Positions 46,261 to 59,626 are shown, numbered from the stretch's first letter. The stretch is DNA of 64,000 nucleotides from Chlorops oryzae (GCA_020466095.1 CM035807.1:30133176-30197175), one strand, 5' to 3'. The notes: generated by a model from the letters alone, not told the origin. Translations and numbers: made by a program.

Positions 46261-46606
46261 CTGTGGGACTCCACATGCGATAGTTCATAGCATACCATCT
46301 GTCAAATTTTATGGTATGCGATGGCAGCAGGTAGAGAGATTTTTTCGAGTGGGCATATTTCGGTATGCGATGAGCAATTTAAGATGGCGTAAAGCAAGAC
46401 CATTCGCTGCATAGAAGCGCTAAAACATTAAGTGATGCAAGATTTGTTAAATCAAGAGCAAAAAAGAAAAAAACCCGACATTCTGGGTAAATCCTTTCTT
46501 GCAGAAAAGGGAACAACATAAAAAAAAACTCAAAAGTGACATCTCATCGCAAGTGGTCTCCATTTGCGATCTATCGCATCTTATGCACAATCGCAAGTGG
46601 AGACAG
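46261..46606. mobile_element. Inverted-repeat element upstream of SANT gene, copy 2
   Basis: Same element as 41681-42024, with a few substitutions (for example TATGCACAATCGCAAG against TATGAACAATCGCAAG in copy 1) and one extra A in the poly-A stretch. Confidence 0.7.
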
Positions 46607-46877
46607 TAAGTAAGGCACTTTACATGATTGACAACACGATTCGGCTGTGAGCTACGAATGACAGACGAACTACGTGTCGTCTGAGCATAGCATTACTTTC
46701 CTGGTAATGCGGCTTATTAAAAGACAGATTTCAAATCATTAAGAACGTCACTAAGTAGATACGTACAGCCAAATCAAATGATTCATTCATTAACAGTGAG
46801 TTCCGAGTAAATACAAATCAATTAAAGTTATTGGATTAGTGGATATTAATGAAAATCTTTTTTTAAGAACATTTAAA

Positions 46878-47600
46878 ATGGAAAAAGCTTCGTATAAAAG
46901 AAGAAGAGTATTTTGGCATCCGGATGACGAAACCGAGATAATTGCGTTATGGGAAGAATTTCAAAATGAGTTATCGAAAGAAAAGAGGAATGCTCATGTG
47001 TACACAAAAATTTCCAAGCGCATGAACGGACGATTTACGGGTGAAGAATGTCACGTAAAAATTCGCAATCTAAAACAAAAATTCAGGTATTTGCTTTTTT
47101 TTTTTTTGTCTAATTAATTTTTTAAAATTATTAATCATTTCAAAATCAGAGCAGAAGGAAGGGAAATTCATGTATCGGGTCCATCCAAATGGATACATTA
47201 TAACAGTATACAGAAAATACTTGGAGGATATGATTTAGCGGACCCTTTTCCCGTTGTAAGATGAAAATGCAAACAAGTGTTTGAAAAATAAATGCGGATT
47301 TAATATTTTTCTTATTGTTCATAGGAATATCCCGATTCAAACAACTCTCTCTCAACACTAGACTTTACATCGTCGTCATCATCAGATGCAGAAACTGAAG
47401 ATTGGGACAATCAAGCTGTAAAAAAAGAAAATATTATAAAGAAATGGTTAAAAATATTAAAAGGCAGACACAGTTGCATGAAACCAAATTGGCTGTGGTC
47501 AAAAAAGTATGTGAAGACTTTAGATCATTCTCTTCGGCGCCAAGAAGAGAGGGACAAATCTTTTTTACAATTATTCAATAAATTGGAAGAAATATTATAA
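46878..47600 (+). CDS. Myb/SANT-like protein, copy 2, with a frame-shifted segment
   Basis: Exons 46878-47086, 47150-47255 and 47325-47600 match copy 1 in length and splice sites. Exons 1 and 2 encode the same SANT-like domain. In exon 3 one T is missing after GCAGAAACTGAAGA (GATTGGG against GATTTGGG in copy 1, about 47400), which shifts the frame. A one-base insertion at about 47530 (CATTCTCTTCGG against CATTCCTTCGG) restores it. About 43 residues of the linker and coiled-coil region are therefore replaced, and the last 20 residues return to frame. The protein keeps its length (about 196 aa) but probably loses the helical C-terminus. These may also be two sequencing errors. Confidence 0.6.
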
Positions 47601-48110
47601 ACAAAATATAATTTACTAGTAAAAACGTTTGTGAAAGGTTAAATTTTTTTATACTACTGCAAGAAGTTCACGGAATGGTAGCATAAGGTACAACTTTTCG
47701 CGCAATTGAAATCATTAAGAACCGATCTGCACTTCTCATTTTTTTTATAGAACACAGAGAGACACTTCCGCGCAGATCAACTTATGGAAGTATAGTTGAG
47801 ACGGCTCAAACTAGGAATGTAGGAAGTGTCGATTAAACAGTGCATTAGAGGATGTCGTAAATTTCTGACTTTATGCTTCTATGTCAGTAGCTTCGCCAGA
47901 TTGATTAATGTTTAACATTGAAAATTATTTGAAATATAAGTTTTAAAAAAGCAATGGTAATTTTCTTAATTTTTCCTGTGACGATTGCTTTTGTAGCGGA
48001 TATCTCAATTCATTAGGTTAATTGTGTAACCATAATTTTATTTTTGAAGGAATTATAACAAAAAATATAATCGCGTTGTAGTTTAAATAACAAAAAAAAA
48101 ATTTTTTATC

Positions 48111-50281
48111 TTAGAGACTTCGTTGTTTTCTGGGACGCGGTGGATGCTTTGAAACAGGAGTGTTGTCCGTTATCGAAACAATTTTTAGTCCGCTCATTTG
48201 TAAACCCTTTATAGCAGACTAAAACAAACAAAATTTGGATCAAATAATTAAAAAAGTATAAAATAATTGGTATTACCATTCGACCAGGACCTAAGCCGCG
48301 CACCTTAACTCGAATCGTTTGCCATCCTAGCTCAACGGCTTTCTGTATAAGTAATAGTGTTATTCAATGAACGGGAAAAAAAAATAATTGATTTTCTTAC
48401 AGAACCAATTGTAATGGCGGTTGCTTGGGCAGCAATGTTCGTACCCTTCCTTGTATTCTTGAAGCCTTCGATTCCACAAGATCGGATGAGCCGAGGTACA
48501 CCTGTTTGCAAATAATTGATACAGCTAATCACAAAAAATACTTTAATATAGGTACCTTTATAATCTGTAACAGATATGATCGTGTTGTTGGGAGAAACTC
48601 GGATATTGCAAACAGGAAGTTCATTGAAAGGTATATTTCCAAAAAGGGTGTGAGCTGACGAAGCATTCGGAAAGAATTTGTCTCTGCGGCTACAAGAAAC
48701 AAAATAAAGAACATAATTTAGACCGGCTATATCAATGAACGATATGGAACAAAAGATATATCGCTGGCCCACTGGCTTTTCCTTTCCAACGACGGGACCT
48801 TCAAAATCGAGTCAACCCAAAAAAGCCCGGAAATAAACGACTGTGCACTAGAAGACTATAAACGTGTCAATGAACTCGATCCGGGTCAGAAGGATGCACT
48901 TGAAGCATGCGTACGCTTACCGCCCATCGTTAACGAGCGAAATGAGAAATTAAAAGAAGAAATGATGGGAAAATTCAAAGATCTTGGCAACATGATATTG
49001 AAACCATTTGGCCTTTCAACCTCTAATTTCCAAATGCAACAGGATCCAAATACAGGCTCATATTCAATCAGTCAGAAGCCATGAGATGCACTTTTCTCCA
49101 CTAATTTAATTAGTTAATTTTGGGTTCTTTTTCTCGTTTTATTGAATAAAATAGTTTTATGAGTGATATAGATTTAAAATATTTATGTTGTTTTCATTGT
49201 AGTTATATTGTAGGAGCTTCTTTGTCAATTTTGTATATGCATTAAATACTGTAGGTATTTGAATCGGGAATTTCAAAATTTTCAAATTTTTTCCAACATT
49301 CATTATTGCTGAAAATGGTTCCTTAAAGGTAGATGCGAATTTTTTCCTCCTTAATACTGAATTAAGGATAAAAAAAAGCTCCTTTAAAACGCATTGGTTT
49401 AGGCATGAAACAAGTTTAGTTGATTCCTGGAAAATTTTTTCTACGTAGTGACTTACGAGGTTTTTGAAATGTTCGATTCATTTGAGGAATTTAATTAAGG
49501 ACTATATTGGATTTAACCTTAAGTGACGTTCTAAAAAACAGCTCGAAGAATTTTTAACTAAGAAGAACAGGCTCAAACAGGCAAGCTCTAGAAATCGAAT
49601 CCGAATAAAAAAATTCGAAATCAAAAAGATTTCAATAGAAATTTTAAGCTATTTGGAATTTTTTATGGGGATTCGATTTCTAGAAAATTGCCTGAAAATT
49701 GTGAATTTATGAAGGGAGAGTCTTGAAAATAATTAGATATTATCAGCGCTATTCTAAATGAATATTCTTATATGTGCAACTATGCTCGTCCTATCAACTA
49801 TTTCATTTTGTTTAAATTGACGGGTGTTTTTGGTCGATGTGTGCACGGTATGTGTGCAAAGTGTCTTTTGGACCAAATTTTTGGTTGCACCAGAATCAAT
49901 TCCGCGTGCATTTGGAAGTGTTCTTCAGTATTTTGGACATGGCTTCCGCATATAGGGCTATGGAAATGGAGTACGTTCTATTCCATTGTGGCTTCGGTAT
50001 CCATAAAAGTCGTCCCAATTATATAAAAAATTTGTCCTGCGGATTGGAAGAAAAACTAAGAACTTTACAATTAGCAGCATTTCTCACCTGGTTAATAATG
50101 TATCAATATCGAGAGACTGTTCTCCAGCCGTACCAGAGTCTTTCGCGGGCATGCTAGCCAACATTTCTTTTCGATCTTCTTTAAGAAGGCTTGTGCTGGT
50201 ATAAATTTGGCGCTGACTTGGAAGCTTAAGATTGAGCCCAATTTTCCGTAATGTGCCGGTAAAAACACTTCTTATAAACAT
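48111..50281 (-). CDS. mRpS11: Mitochondrial ribosomal protein S11 (uS11m)
   Basis: Component of the mitochondrial small ribosomal subunit, made in the cytosol and imported. Five exons join in frame to 200 aa: 50088-50281, 48556-48689, 48401-48501, 48277-48342, 48111-48218. The N-terminus [20 protein letters not shown] is basic and hydrophobic, as in a mitochondrial targeting sequence. The uS11 core is clear: [50 protein letters not shown] glycine-rich loop (in frame [18 protein letters not shown]), [20 protein letters not shown]. Intron 1 is 1.4 kb and contains a TTC1-like fragment on the other strand and a foldback element. The gene looks intact. Confidence 0.95.
48722..49084 (+). pseudogene. 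TTC1-like C-terminal fragment inside an mRpS11 intron
   Basis: From about 48830 to the stop at 49082-49084 the plus strand encodes [40 protein letters not shown] and [20 protein letters not shown], then [19 protein letters not shown]. This is the C-terminal end of tetratricopeptide repeat protein 1 (TTC1), a TPR co-chaperone-type protein. The frame stays open upstream to about 48722, but the upstream residues do not resemble TTC1 and no start codon or TPR array is present. An AATAAA-type signal follows (49146). With no upstream exons in the window, this is most likely a gene or retrocopy fragment. It could also be the last exon of a gene whose other exons were lost in assembly. Confidence 0.65.
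49578..49694. mobile_element. Foldback element, CTCTAGAAATCGAATCCG family, copy 1
   Basis: A 117-bp palindromic unit. Left CAGGCAAGCTCTAGAAATCG then AATCCGAATAAAA; right inverse ATTCGATTTCTAGAAAATTGCCTG. Lies in mRpS11 intron 1. Two relatives at 56360-56472 and 58048-58126. Confidence 0.8.
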
Positions 50282-50449
50282 CTTGACTTAGAGCTGGTTT
50301 GGGAAAAGCTTTATATATATTTTTATGGCTTATTAGCACTTTGAAATGTAATGTTTATATTCATACAAATAAAACTGTGGTTATGCTTCAATTTGGAGAT
50401 GACTATAGCGGCAATTAGACTATCATGTTTGCCTGCAATGTCTTAACGT

Positions 50450-50626
50450 GTAAATGGGCTCTAAGCGCAAACATGAATTTTCAATCAACTGTTTTACGTT
50501 ATCCATTTTCTTTATCCGCTCATCCGATCTCAGTAAAATCTTGATAAAAAATTTCCCTTTTTGCCTACACACTATACAAATCGCTTGTGCATGCATACTT
50601 GTACAAAAATGGTTTTTGTGCAAATT
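50450..50626. other. Upstream region of mRpS11, no gene seen
   Basis: Short non-coding stretch between the mRpS11 start and the MITE cluster. The block TTATCCATTTTC..CTCATCC.ATCTCAG here recurs in degraded form at 51085-51125, marking the start of the degenerate duplication. Confidence 0.4.
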
Positions 50627-50773
50627 GCCCGTTTACATTAGGGCAACTATTGCCGGAAATTTTTTTGTTTATAGGCGAGACGAGGCGCGGAGATGTAAAG
50701 AACTACCCCTCCGCGCTTCACACGCTCATAAACCAAAAAATCGCCGGCAATAGTTGCCCTAATGTAAAAGGGC
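50627..50773. mobile_element. Foldback MITE with GCCCGTTTACATTAGGGC arms
   Basis: 147 bp. Left arm GCCCGTTTACATTAGGGCAA then CTATTGCCGG, right arm its inverse CCGGCAATAG then TTGCCCTAATGTAAAAGGGC. The central spacer is short and GC-rich. A heavily degraded copy appears at about 51215-51385. Confidence 0.8.
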
Positions 50774-50793
50774 ACAATGCTTGTATGTCGAGT

Positions 50794-50944
50794 GTCAGAC
50801 ATACGAACAAATGTTCTGAAACAATTAAGTAAGTAGAGAAATACGAGCGAAGAAATAGTACCAAGTGTTTGTTAAATCTGCGCTTCTCTTTCTTTCTCAT
50901 GCAATCAAATGGAATTGTTCCGAAACATGTTCATGCTGTCTGAC
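50794..50944. mobile_element. Foldback MITE with GTCAGAC ends
   Basis: 151 bp. Left GTCAGACATACGAACAAATG then TTCTGAAACAATT; right complement GTCAGACAGCATGAACATG then TTTCGGAACAATT. Related pieces lie at 21004-21080, 51390-51575 and 54215-54265, so the family is repeated in the window. Confidence 0.7.
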
Positions 50945-50999
50945 TCTAGAGTGAGAGTATTGTCATTCAAATGAAGTCTGCCACAAATCTAATTGATAG

Positions 51000-53925
51000 T
51001 GTGTACCCCAACATAGAATTTTTTCATATCGATAAGTTATGACATCATAGATATTTTGACATCTATGTCTAAAAGTCAATGATACGTTATCCATTTTCTA
51101 TAATGCTCGCTCATCCTATCTCAGTTATTCTTGCATAAAAAATTTCACACTTTTGCCTAACATAATTTACAAACGCTGTCATGACCATATTTTGTAAAAA
51201 TTTGGCTTCATTTTGCAAATTTGCCCGTTTAAAATTAGGGCCGAAACTAAAATTGTCCGAAATATTTTTGTTATATAGCATACCGAGGCGGAGATGTAAA
51301 AAACAATCCCCTCCGCCTTATATCAAAACTTGTTCATAAACCAATAAAATTGCAGACAATAGCGCCCTAATGAAAAGATCACAATGCTTCGTAGTCAGAT
51401 TATCAGCAACATGCAACACTACTAAATGTTCTAAACAATTAAGTAATAGAGATATACGATGTCGATAAGAATTTAAATAGATCTGTGTTACATATAAGTT
51501 AAATGTTCTGCGTTCAATTTATCTCATAATCAAATGGAATGTTCCGATAAATCGTTCATGTGTCTGAACCTCTAAATTTGAGTGAAGAGTAATTTGAGCC
51601 ATCAAATGAGAATGTGCCATGCAAATTTAATATAATTATAACAAAAAAATAGTCGCTTTCGATACAAATTATGCAATAAAAAGATTCAAGGAAAATTAAA
51701 ATCAGTTTTTATTTCAAATGGCTCAGGCAGAATACATTTATCTCGGATCCAATACTACTGTTTAGTTCATTGATCAAATCTCATGGACAATACATGTTTT
51801 ACATTTGAATTTCGAAGAACGGTTCCTCTTTATCCCTAATAGAACCAAATTCTTTTTCGTTAATAAATACTTTGCCTAATCGAACCTCGCAGACCTCTTT
51901 AAATTTAATACCAAATATTATCACCAAAACTACCAAAATTTACGCAAGTAACATTTTTACAGAAATGACTTTTTTTAAATTGTTATTCAACAAAACATCA
52001 TCTAAAAAATTAGACATTCTCCAATTAACGATATACAAAATTTTATAATGTATCAGTAACTTAAAGAAATCTAAAATAACTCGAATTTTTTTTGCCTACG
52101 CTCTCATTGCGTTAGGATGATATTCAGACAATTTTCTGTACAAAATATTTAAGAATTTACAAATGAATTTTAGCTTCAATTATAACAATTTGCTGCACCA
52201 AAATTCGGAAGAATTACTTCCTGCAATTTTCTGAATATTTTCTTAGTTTTCGAAACCACAGCTTGTTACACTCGTAACCTTACTTGGGAAATAAATAGAA
52301 ATCCAAACATGATAGAAACTATCATTATCTGTCATATCTTCTTCCTATTTGAATGCATGAGAAGAAAGAATGCAAGATTTTTCCGTACTCAAGTCTCACG
52401 CAAACGTCATCTACCACTAACTTAAAATTATTTATAAGAGTGTTTTACCAAAATTGGTAGAATTCTATTCCAAAAGCGGCACTTTACTGCTCATCGTTGT
52501 TAATGTCCGTCATTAACAATAGGGCGATAAATAACAGATACGTGGCTCACCTAAAAGCTTTATATGACAATTTTTATAAGAATTACCGTTTGTGAAAGCT
52601 TAAAAAGAAAAAAGAGCAATTCGCCTTAATTATACATTAAATTCGTATGGAAAAAACGCACTAGGTTAAAATTGAAGTATGACGAAGACAGGCGAAAAGA
52701 ATACAGATTTCGTATAATCTATCCGCAATATGTAGGCATGCACTACATGAAGCATGTTCAAATGTAGATAATGCGCTGAATTATATCGATGGTATCGATA
52801 TAAGAATTTTTAAATATCTTGTGTTTACCATATAAGTGAAATGTCTGCGTTTAGATTATGGAATTATATATAAAGCTGAATGAGTGTCACTATATTATCG
52901 GGCATGTGATTGGATTACCTATCCCAAATTCTTGGATGTGAAAGGGAATTTCAAATTCCTCCAATATTTTGAAGAATGTATGGATTGTTTAAGGAATGAC
53001 ATTGTCAATAAACAAAAGAGTCGGTCAAAACGATAAAGTTTTCGATTAAAAAATTGCGAACATATTGCAGAAGTTTCTCCGAGTTTTATGGATTATCTAA
53101 TTTCCCGGCAAAATGAATTCCCGGGAATCCAATCAACATCACTCTAGTAAATCCATAGTATTTGGCAATAAGAGAATTTCATCAGGATAGGAATCTGTTT
53201 TTATTGTGTGTTTTCGGCAATAATCGTGTTTCTCTTTATTTCCCTTACGATGGAACAAAATTTTGTCTTTTTTCTCGTTAATAAACTACCTTTTAAATCG
53301 AACCTCTCAACCTCTTTATAATTAATATCAGATATATTGAGCCATAACCGCCAAATTGACGCAAGTGACATTTTTTCCGAAATTGACTTTTTGATGAAAA
53401 TATGTTATTCAGCCTGAAACTCATCATCTTATAATATATTACGACGATATGCTCAATATTAACGGAGATATTGCACTATAAGTTTTATAATATTGTATGC
53501 CAGTCAATGCAAACAAGTTCAGAAAAAAAGCTCTCCTGAAAATTTTTTTTTGTCACTTACGTCAATTTGGCGGTTAGGGATCGATATTCTCAGAGAACAA
53601 TTTTTCATAGCTACTCAAAATATTTCACGCAATTTGTTTGACAAATGAATTTTACTTCAAATCTACTAAAACAATTTGCTTGCACCCAAAATTCGTGTAA
53701 GAATTACTTCCTGCAATTTTCTGAATATTTTCTTAGTTTTCGAAACCACAGCTTGTTACACTCGTAACCTTACTTGGGAAATAAATAGAAATCCAAATCA
53801 TGATAGAAACTATCATTATCTGTCATGAATCTTCTTCCTATTTGAATGCATGAGAAAAAAGAGAAGCACAGATTTTTCCGTCTCTTGTCTTCGCACGTCT
53901 TCCTCCACTTACTTAGAGATATTAT
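51000..53925. repeat. Degenerate direct repeats, no gene seen
   Basis: 51085-51580 is a badly degraded direct copy of 50490-50950, including both MITEs, with frequent one- to three-base insertions and deletions. A second pair sits about 1.48 kb apart: 52130-52440 and 53590-53930 share a nearly exact core (TTACTTCCTGCAATTTTCTG through CTTACTTGGGAAATAAATAG). A segment at 53395-53475 also matches 17803-17905 (GCCTGAAACTCATCA core). No coding exon recognised. Confidence 0.7.
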
Positions 53926-54043
53926 AAACGAGACGTTTTTTAGCGCGCGTTTCGTCACTCAGGTGTCGAGTTTATAGGATGGTGGTGTAGAGATGTAAGC
54001 GGGGTAGCCAAACATGCAAGGGCAGCTCTACCCCGCCGTCATA
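53926..54043. repeat. Partial copy of the neighbouring foldback MITE
   Basis: Contains ACGTTTTTTAGCGCGCG, GTGTCGAGTTTATAGGATGG and GGGCAGCTCTACCCCGCCGTC. These correspond to arm and core blocks of the complete element immediately to the right, so two copies are abutted or nested. Confidence 0.65.
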
Positions 54044-54210
54044 GTGCTGTTATACACGAGCGTTTTTTAACGCGCGTCTTCACTCGCGTGTCGAGTTAGT
54101 AAGACGGCAGGGTAGAGCTGCCCTTGCGTTTTTGCCTACACCGCTATCCTTTAAACTCGACACGCGATTGAGGAAGCGCGCGTTAAAAAAACGCTCGTGT
54201 ATAACAGCAC
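54044..54210. mobile_element. Foldback MITE with GTGCTGTTATACACGAGCG arms
   Basis: 167 bp. Left arm GTGCTGTTATACACGAGCG then TTTTTTAACGCGCG and CGTGTCGAGTT; the right arm is the inverse, ending CGCTCGTGTATAACAGCAC. The inverted arms extend over about 60 bp. GC-rich core, no coding capacity. Confidence 0.85.
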
Positions 54211-54628
54211 TTAATTGCTTGAAAACATTTGTTCGTGTGTCTGACTCTGCAGAAACATTCCATGTATCGACTTCCTACACACAACGCAATATTGTAACAG
54301 CTCGACCAATCGATATCTATAACGCACACCTAACACATAATAGGTTTGTGTCATTCAAAATCGTTCACTGTTGGTTAGGTTGCAAAGTAAGGTACACGGT
54401 AATTCTACGCTCGGCATTTTGCGCTGTTGCCACTTCTTGCAAAACCACGTTGATTGAGTAATCACTAAATTGAAAAATACTAACTTGCAACAAAATGGAA
54501 TATGCAAAGAATGACCAAGTGATTGACAACGTCCGAAAGTGCATTCAATTGAATATCCAGTTATATGAAATATTTAAATTTTGCCGAACATTCACTGTCA
54601 GCCATCTTGCCCTCGTGAGAGTGTTCGT

Positions 54629-54655
54629 ATGTGTATGTGTGTGTGTGTGTGTGTG
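54629..54655. repeat. GT microsatellite
   Basis: A run of about thirteen GT units with one A interruption, upstream of the ATP synthase subunit c gene. The overlapping 100-codon frame includes the repeat and has no family similarity. Confidence 0.85.
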
Positions 54656-55144
54656 CAAAGGCCGAAGGGAGTCAGCGAGTGCATACACGAATGTAACATA
54701 CACACGACAGACATGGCCGTTGAAGAAAATTGCCAGTGGAGCTCGAACTCGTTGGTTTGATAACGAAAGCGGCACAAAGCAATCGTTGAGTTTTTCAAAA
54801 ATTCTTAAATAAGATTTGTGCAGTTATAAGAGCAGAATTTAACTGTATTTCAATTTAAAACTGTGTGCCTTTGTTTTAAAAATCAACCGATTGCAAGATA
54901 TCTCCACAATAATGAGAAAAAGTTCTATTCAAATTTTGTTACGTAACATAAGTGGTGCAAAGAAGCGAGAGCAGCGCACAGTTTTTAATTAATTTTTATA
55001 TATTTGCTATTAAGCGGTTAAGCGTTTTGATGATTTGATTTCCTGATTTATTAAAAAAAATTTTGTATATTACAGAGCTCCGTCTGTTAGCCTCAATCTT
55101 TCATTGGTTTGCCGAAGGTGTATTAATATATAAAAAATAGAAAA

Positions 55145-57200
<2,056 letters not shown>

Positions 57201-58047
57201 GCAATGTCGCCATCAAGAAGTTAAAATAAATTAAACATATACAACTAAAAACAGAAAAAAAAAAACGAAAAAGAAATCCATCATCTTTATTTGTTTTTAG
57301 AAAACATCTGGAATCAAGGAAGAAAAGATATTTTAAGTTTAAAACGAAAGTAAAATAGAGAATACATTGATGAATAAATATATAAACGAAGAAAATAGCG
57401 TAAGAATTGTGCAAGATGCTTACCTTATGTCTCGGCGGAACTGAACAAAATTTGAAAAACTTGAAAGAAAACGAAAACAAGACGACGACCCCGACCGACT
57501 GTCAAGTGAAAGATTGAGTTGCGAAACAATTGATAAATTATAAATTCTCAACCGTATTGCCGGGAAGCAAAATCTTACTTTCTTTTTTTATGTTGGAATC
57601 TTTGTTTCTACCTTCGAATGTTGGCTTTGCGTGCGCTTCAAAAAAAAATCCATTCAAGTTTTTCAAACTCCTAAAATCAACATCTCGATATAGAAACTCA
57701 AATTCTAACGTCCTTTACCCTGTTCTCTTCCGTATAACTTGTGTAATTGTTATGTACTGATTTGAAAGAGAAAATTCATCCAAATAAATGTAAAACATAT
57801 TTTGATTTGACCTTGGAATTAAATCGGCTATTTTTCAAAAGTATGAAAATATAAAGTGAGAACGCAATACCTAACCTATGCTTAAAGTAATTCGCAACAA
57901 AATTACACATTTATTACAAAAACTTAATGCTACTCAATAAGATTTAACTATTCAATTTCAATATATTAAGAAATTAAAGAAAAATCTGGAAATAGATGTT
58001 TTTTTTTTTTTTACTTCAAGTCTCATTTTAATGAAAAGAAGTTACTC

Positions 58048-58126
58048 AGCCATGCTTAGATTTCTATTGAAATTATGGATTTCGAATTTTTTTTTATCCG
58101 GATTCGATTTCTAGAGCATGCCTAAC
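58048..58126. mobile_element. Foldback element, CTCTAGAAATCGAATCCG family, copy 3
   Basis: Shorter copy. The right arm GGATTCGATTTCTAGAGCATG is well kept and the left arm GCATGCTCTAG is degraded to CCATGCTTAGATTTCTA. Confidence 0.65.
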
Positions 58127-58439
58127 TATCTTCTGAATATTTTTCTCCCATCTAAGGTGGGCCGTTGATTTCTTGGTCTCTTGATTAAAAGAGATGATTT
58201 GATACCGTTGTGTGAAGGGGCATTGTGATGGTCAATCATATTTTACTATGATATTCAAAAGGTCTCAATGGTATTGATTTTGATCAACAACTTTTTTTAA
58301 ATGGACAGATTCTTTAAAATGTCCTTATTTAGATTAGGGCGGCAGCCGCTTGAAAATTCAATTTATATAATCGTACTAAAACTATCTATTATCGAAACTA
58401 TCGATATCTTTCATCCGAATAAAAAAAACCATAAATAAG
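58127..58439. other. Intergenic DNA between MITEs, no gene recognised
   Basis: AT-rich, with one TATCGATA-like site (CTATCGATATC near 58399). No coding frame or RNA gene recognised. Confidence 0.4.
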
Positions 58440-58977
58440 AGGCCGTTTCCACTATAGCCGCATCTTGCTTTCGCATCTTCAAGATGCGATTTTTTGAGAA
58501 TGGTGTTTCCACTTGGCATTTCGCATCTTGCATCTTTCAAATCAGCTGAGTTTTGTTTACAATTGATATTTTTACTAGTGATGCCACGAATATTCGGTCA
58601 CTATTTGGACGAATATTTTAACTATTATATAGAAATAAGTTATTTAAAAAATCAGTAGTAACTACAAATTAAATTTTTCTCATAATAATGTACATATATG
58701 TATATCTCATAATAATGTTACATTTTTTCTTGGTTTCCCGCCATTTGTGCTGCTGACAATTCCTAAAATGCTGGTTATTAACATATGTTTCACTAGACAT
58801 GTGCAGTTAAAATCGATAGATAATCGGAAAAAATCGCATTTTCTTCGCATCTTTTAAAGATGCGCAGAAGATGCGGTTCAGGATACAACAACAATTGCAT
58901 GTAAATTCACACCGCATCTTTCCGCATCTTGCCAAAATGCTGAAAGATGCTAGATGCGGTTATAGTGGAAACAGCCT
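58440..58977. mobile_element. MITE of 538 bp with repeated GATGCG motifs
   Basis: Ends AGGCCGTTTCCACTATA and TATAGTGGAAACAGCCT are inverted and flanked by ATAAG on both sides (58435-58439 and 58978-58982). Inside, GCATCTT/AAGATGC motifs recur many times in both orientations (CCGCATCTTGC, AAGATGCGAT, AAAGATGCG), giving hairpin-rich subterminal regions. No coding capacity. Superfamily unsure. Confidence 0.78.
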
Positions 58978-59417
58978 ATAAGACAAACTCAAGCATCTCT
59001 TCCACTTCACGCCGTGAAAAATTTACAGAAATTCTGCGACTCTTGTTTCCCATTTTATGAACCAAATGAGAATTATAGGCGTCATGCTAAACTGCTTATG
59101 CAATGTTTCAAAAGTACGGATGGATTCCTTAAAATTAAGTAATAAAGGTCTCAAAATCCGCCTCCTTGTCTATCCCCACTTGCTATAAATTGGGGAAGGA
59201 TACGTTTGTAGCAGGACTGCTATTGTATGAATAAAATTTTATCGCATTGAATTCTTTTAATTAAAATTTCTACTCAAACCACTAGTAATTTGCTAACAAA
59301 ATTATTTGAAATTTTAAAATGTAACTTCCGAGAGTACTATCGATGGATAAGACTCGCGACGATTCAGACAATCGACGGTGGCAACTATCGATAGTTCTCC
59401 AGCTCTACGAGTACATT

Positions 59418-59626
59418 AGGTCTTTTACACTAGTCAATTATTGACGTCAATTCTCACTTTCTGGGTGAGCGAAGTGCGGGAATTTAAAGAAAAACTTAGC
59501 ACTTTTGGTATCACGTAATCGATAGATCGTTTTGTGCCCTCTTTCGTACGTTGAATCACGGATATAACTCTAAAAGCGAATAAAATTAAGAATTGATGGT
59601 CAATAATTGACTAGTGTAAAAGGCCT
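59418..59626. mobile_element. Foldback MITE with AGGCCTTTTACACTAGTCAA arms
   Basis: 209 bp. Left AGGTCTTTTACACTAGTCAA then TTATTGAC; right complement AGGCCTTTTACACTAGTCAA then TTATTGACCATCAATTCT. About 40 bp of inverted arm. One arm of the family is also at 1619-1665. It lies about 130 bp upstream of the GPATCH4 start, between two groups of TATCGATA sites. Confidence 0.85.

Larger units (their letters stand above)
45660..47900 (+). repeat. Direct duplication, copy 2 (Myb/SANT-like gene unit)
   Basis: Partner of 41020-43300. The left part (45660-46190) differs from copy 1 by many one- to three-base indels, while 46190 onward is nearly identical. That uneven pattern is unusual for a single duplication event and suggests local consensus errors or gene-conversion tracts. 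Confidence 0.9.

Noticed and set aside
54495..54812. 105-codon frame upstream of ATPsynC
   Set aside because: Runs through the GT microsatellite and lacks family similarity; probably upstream noncoding sequence.
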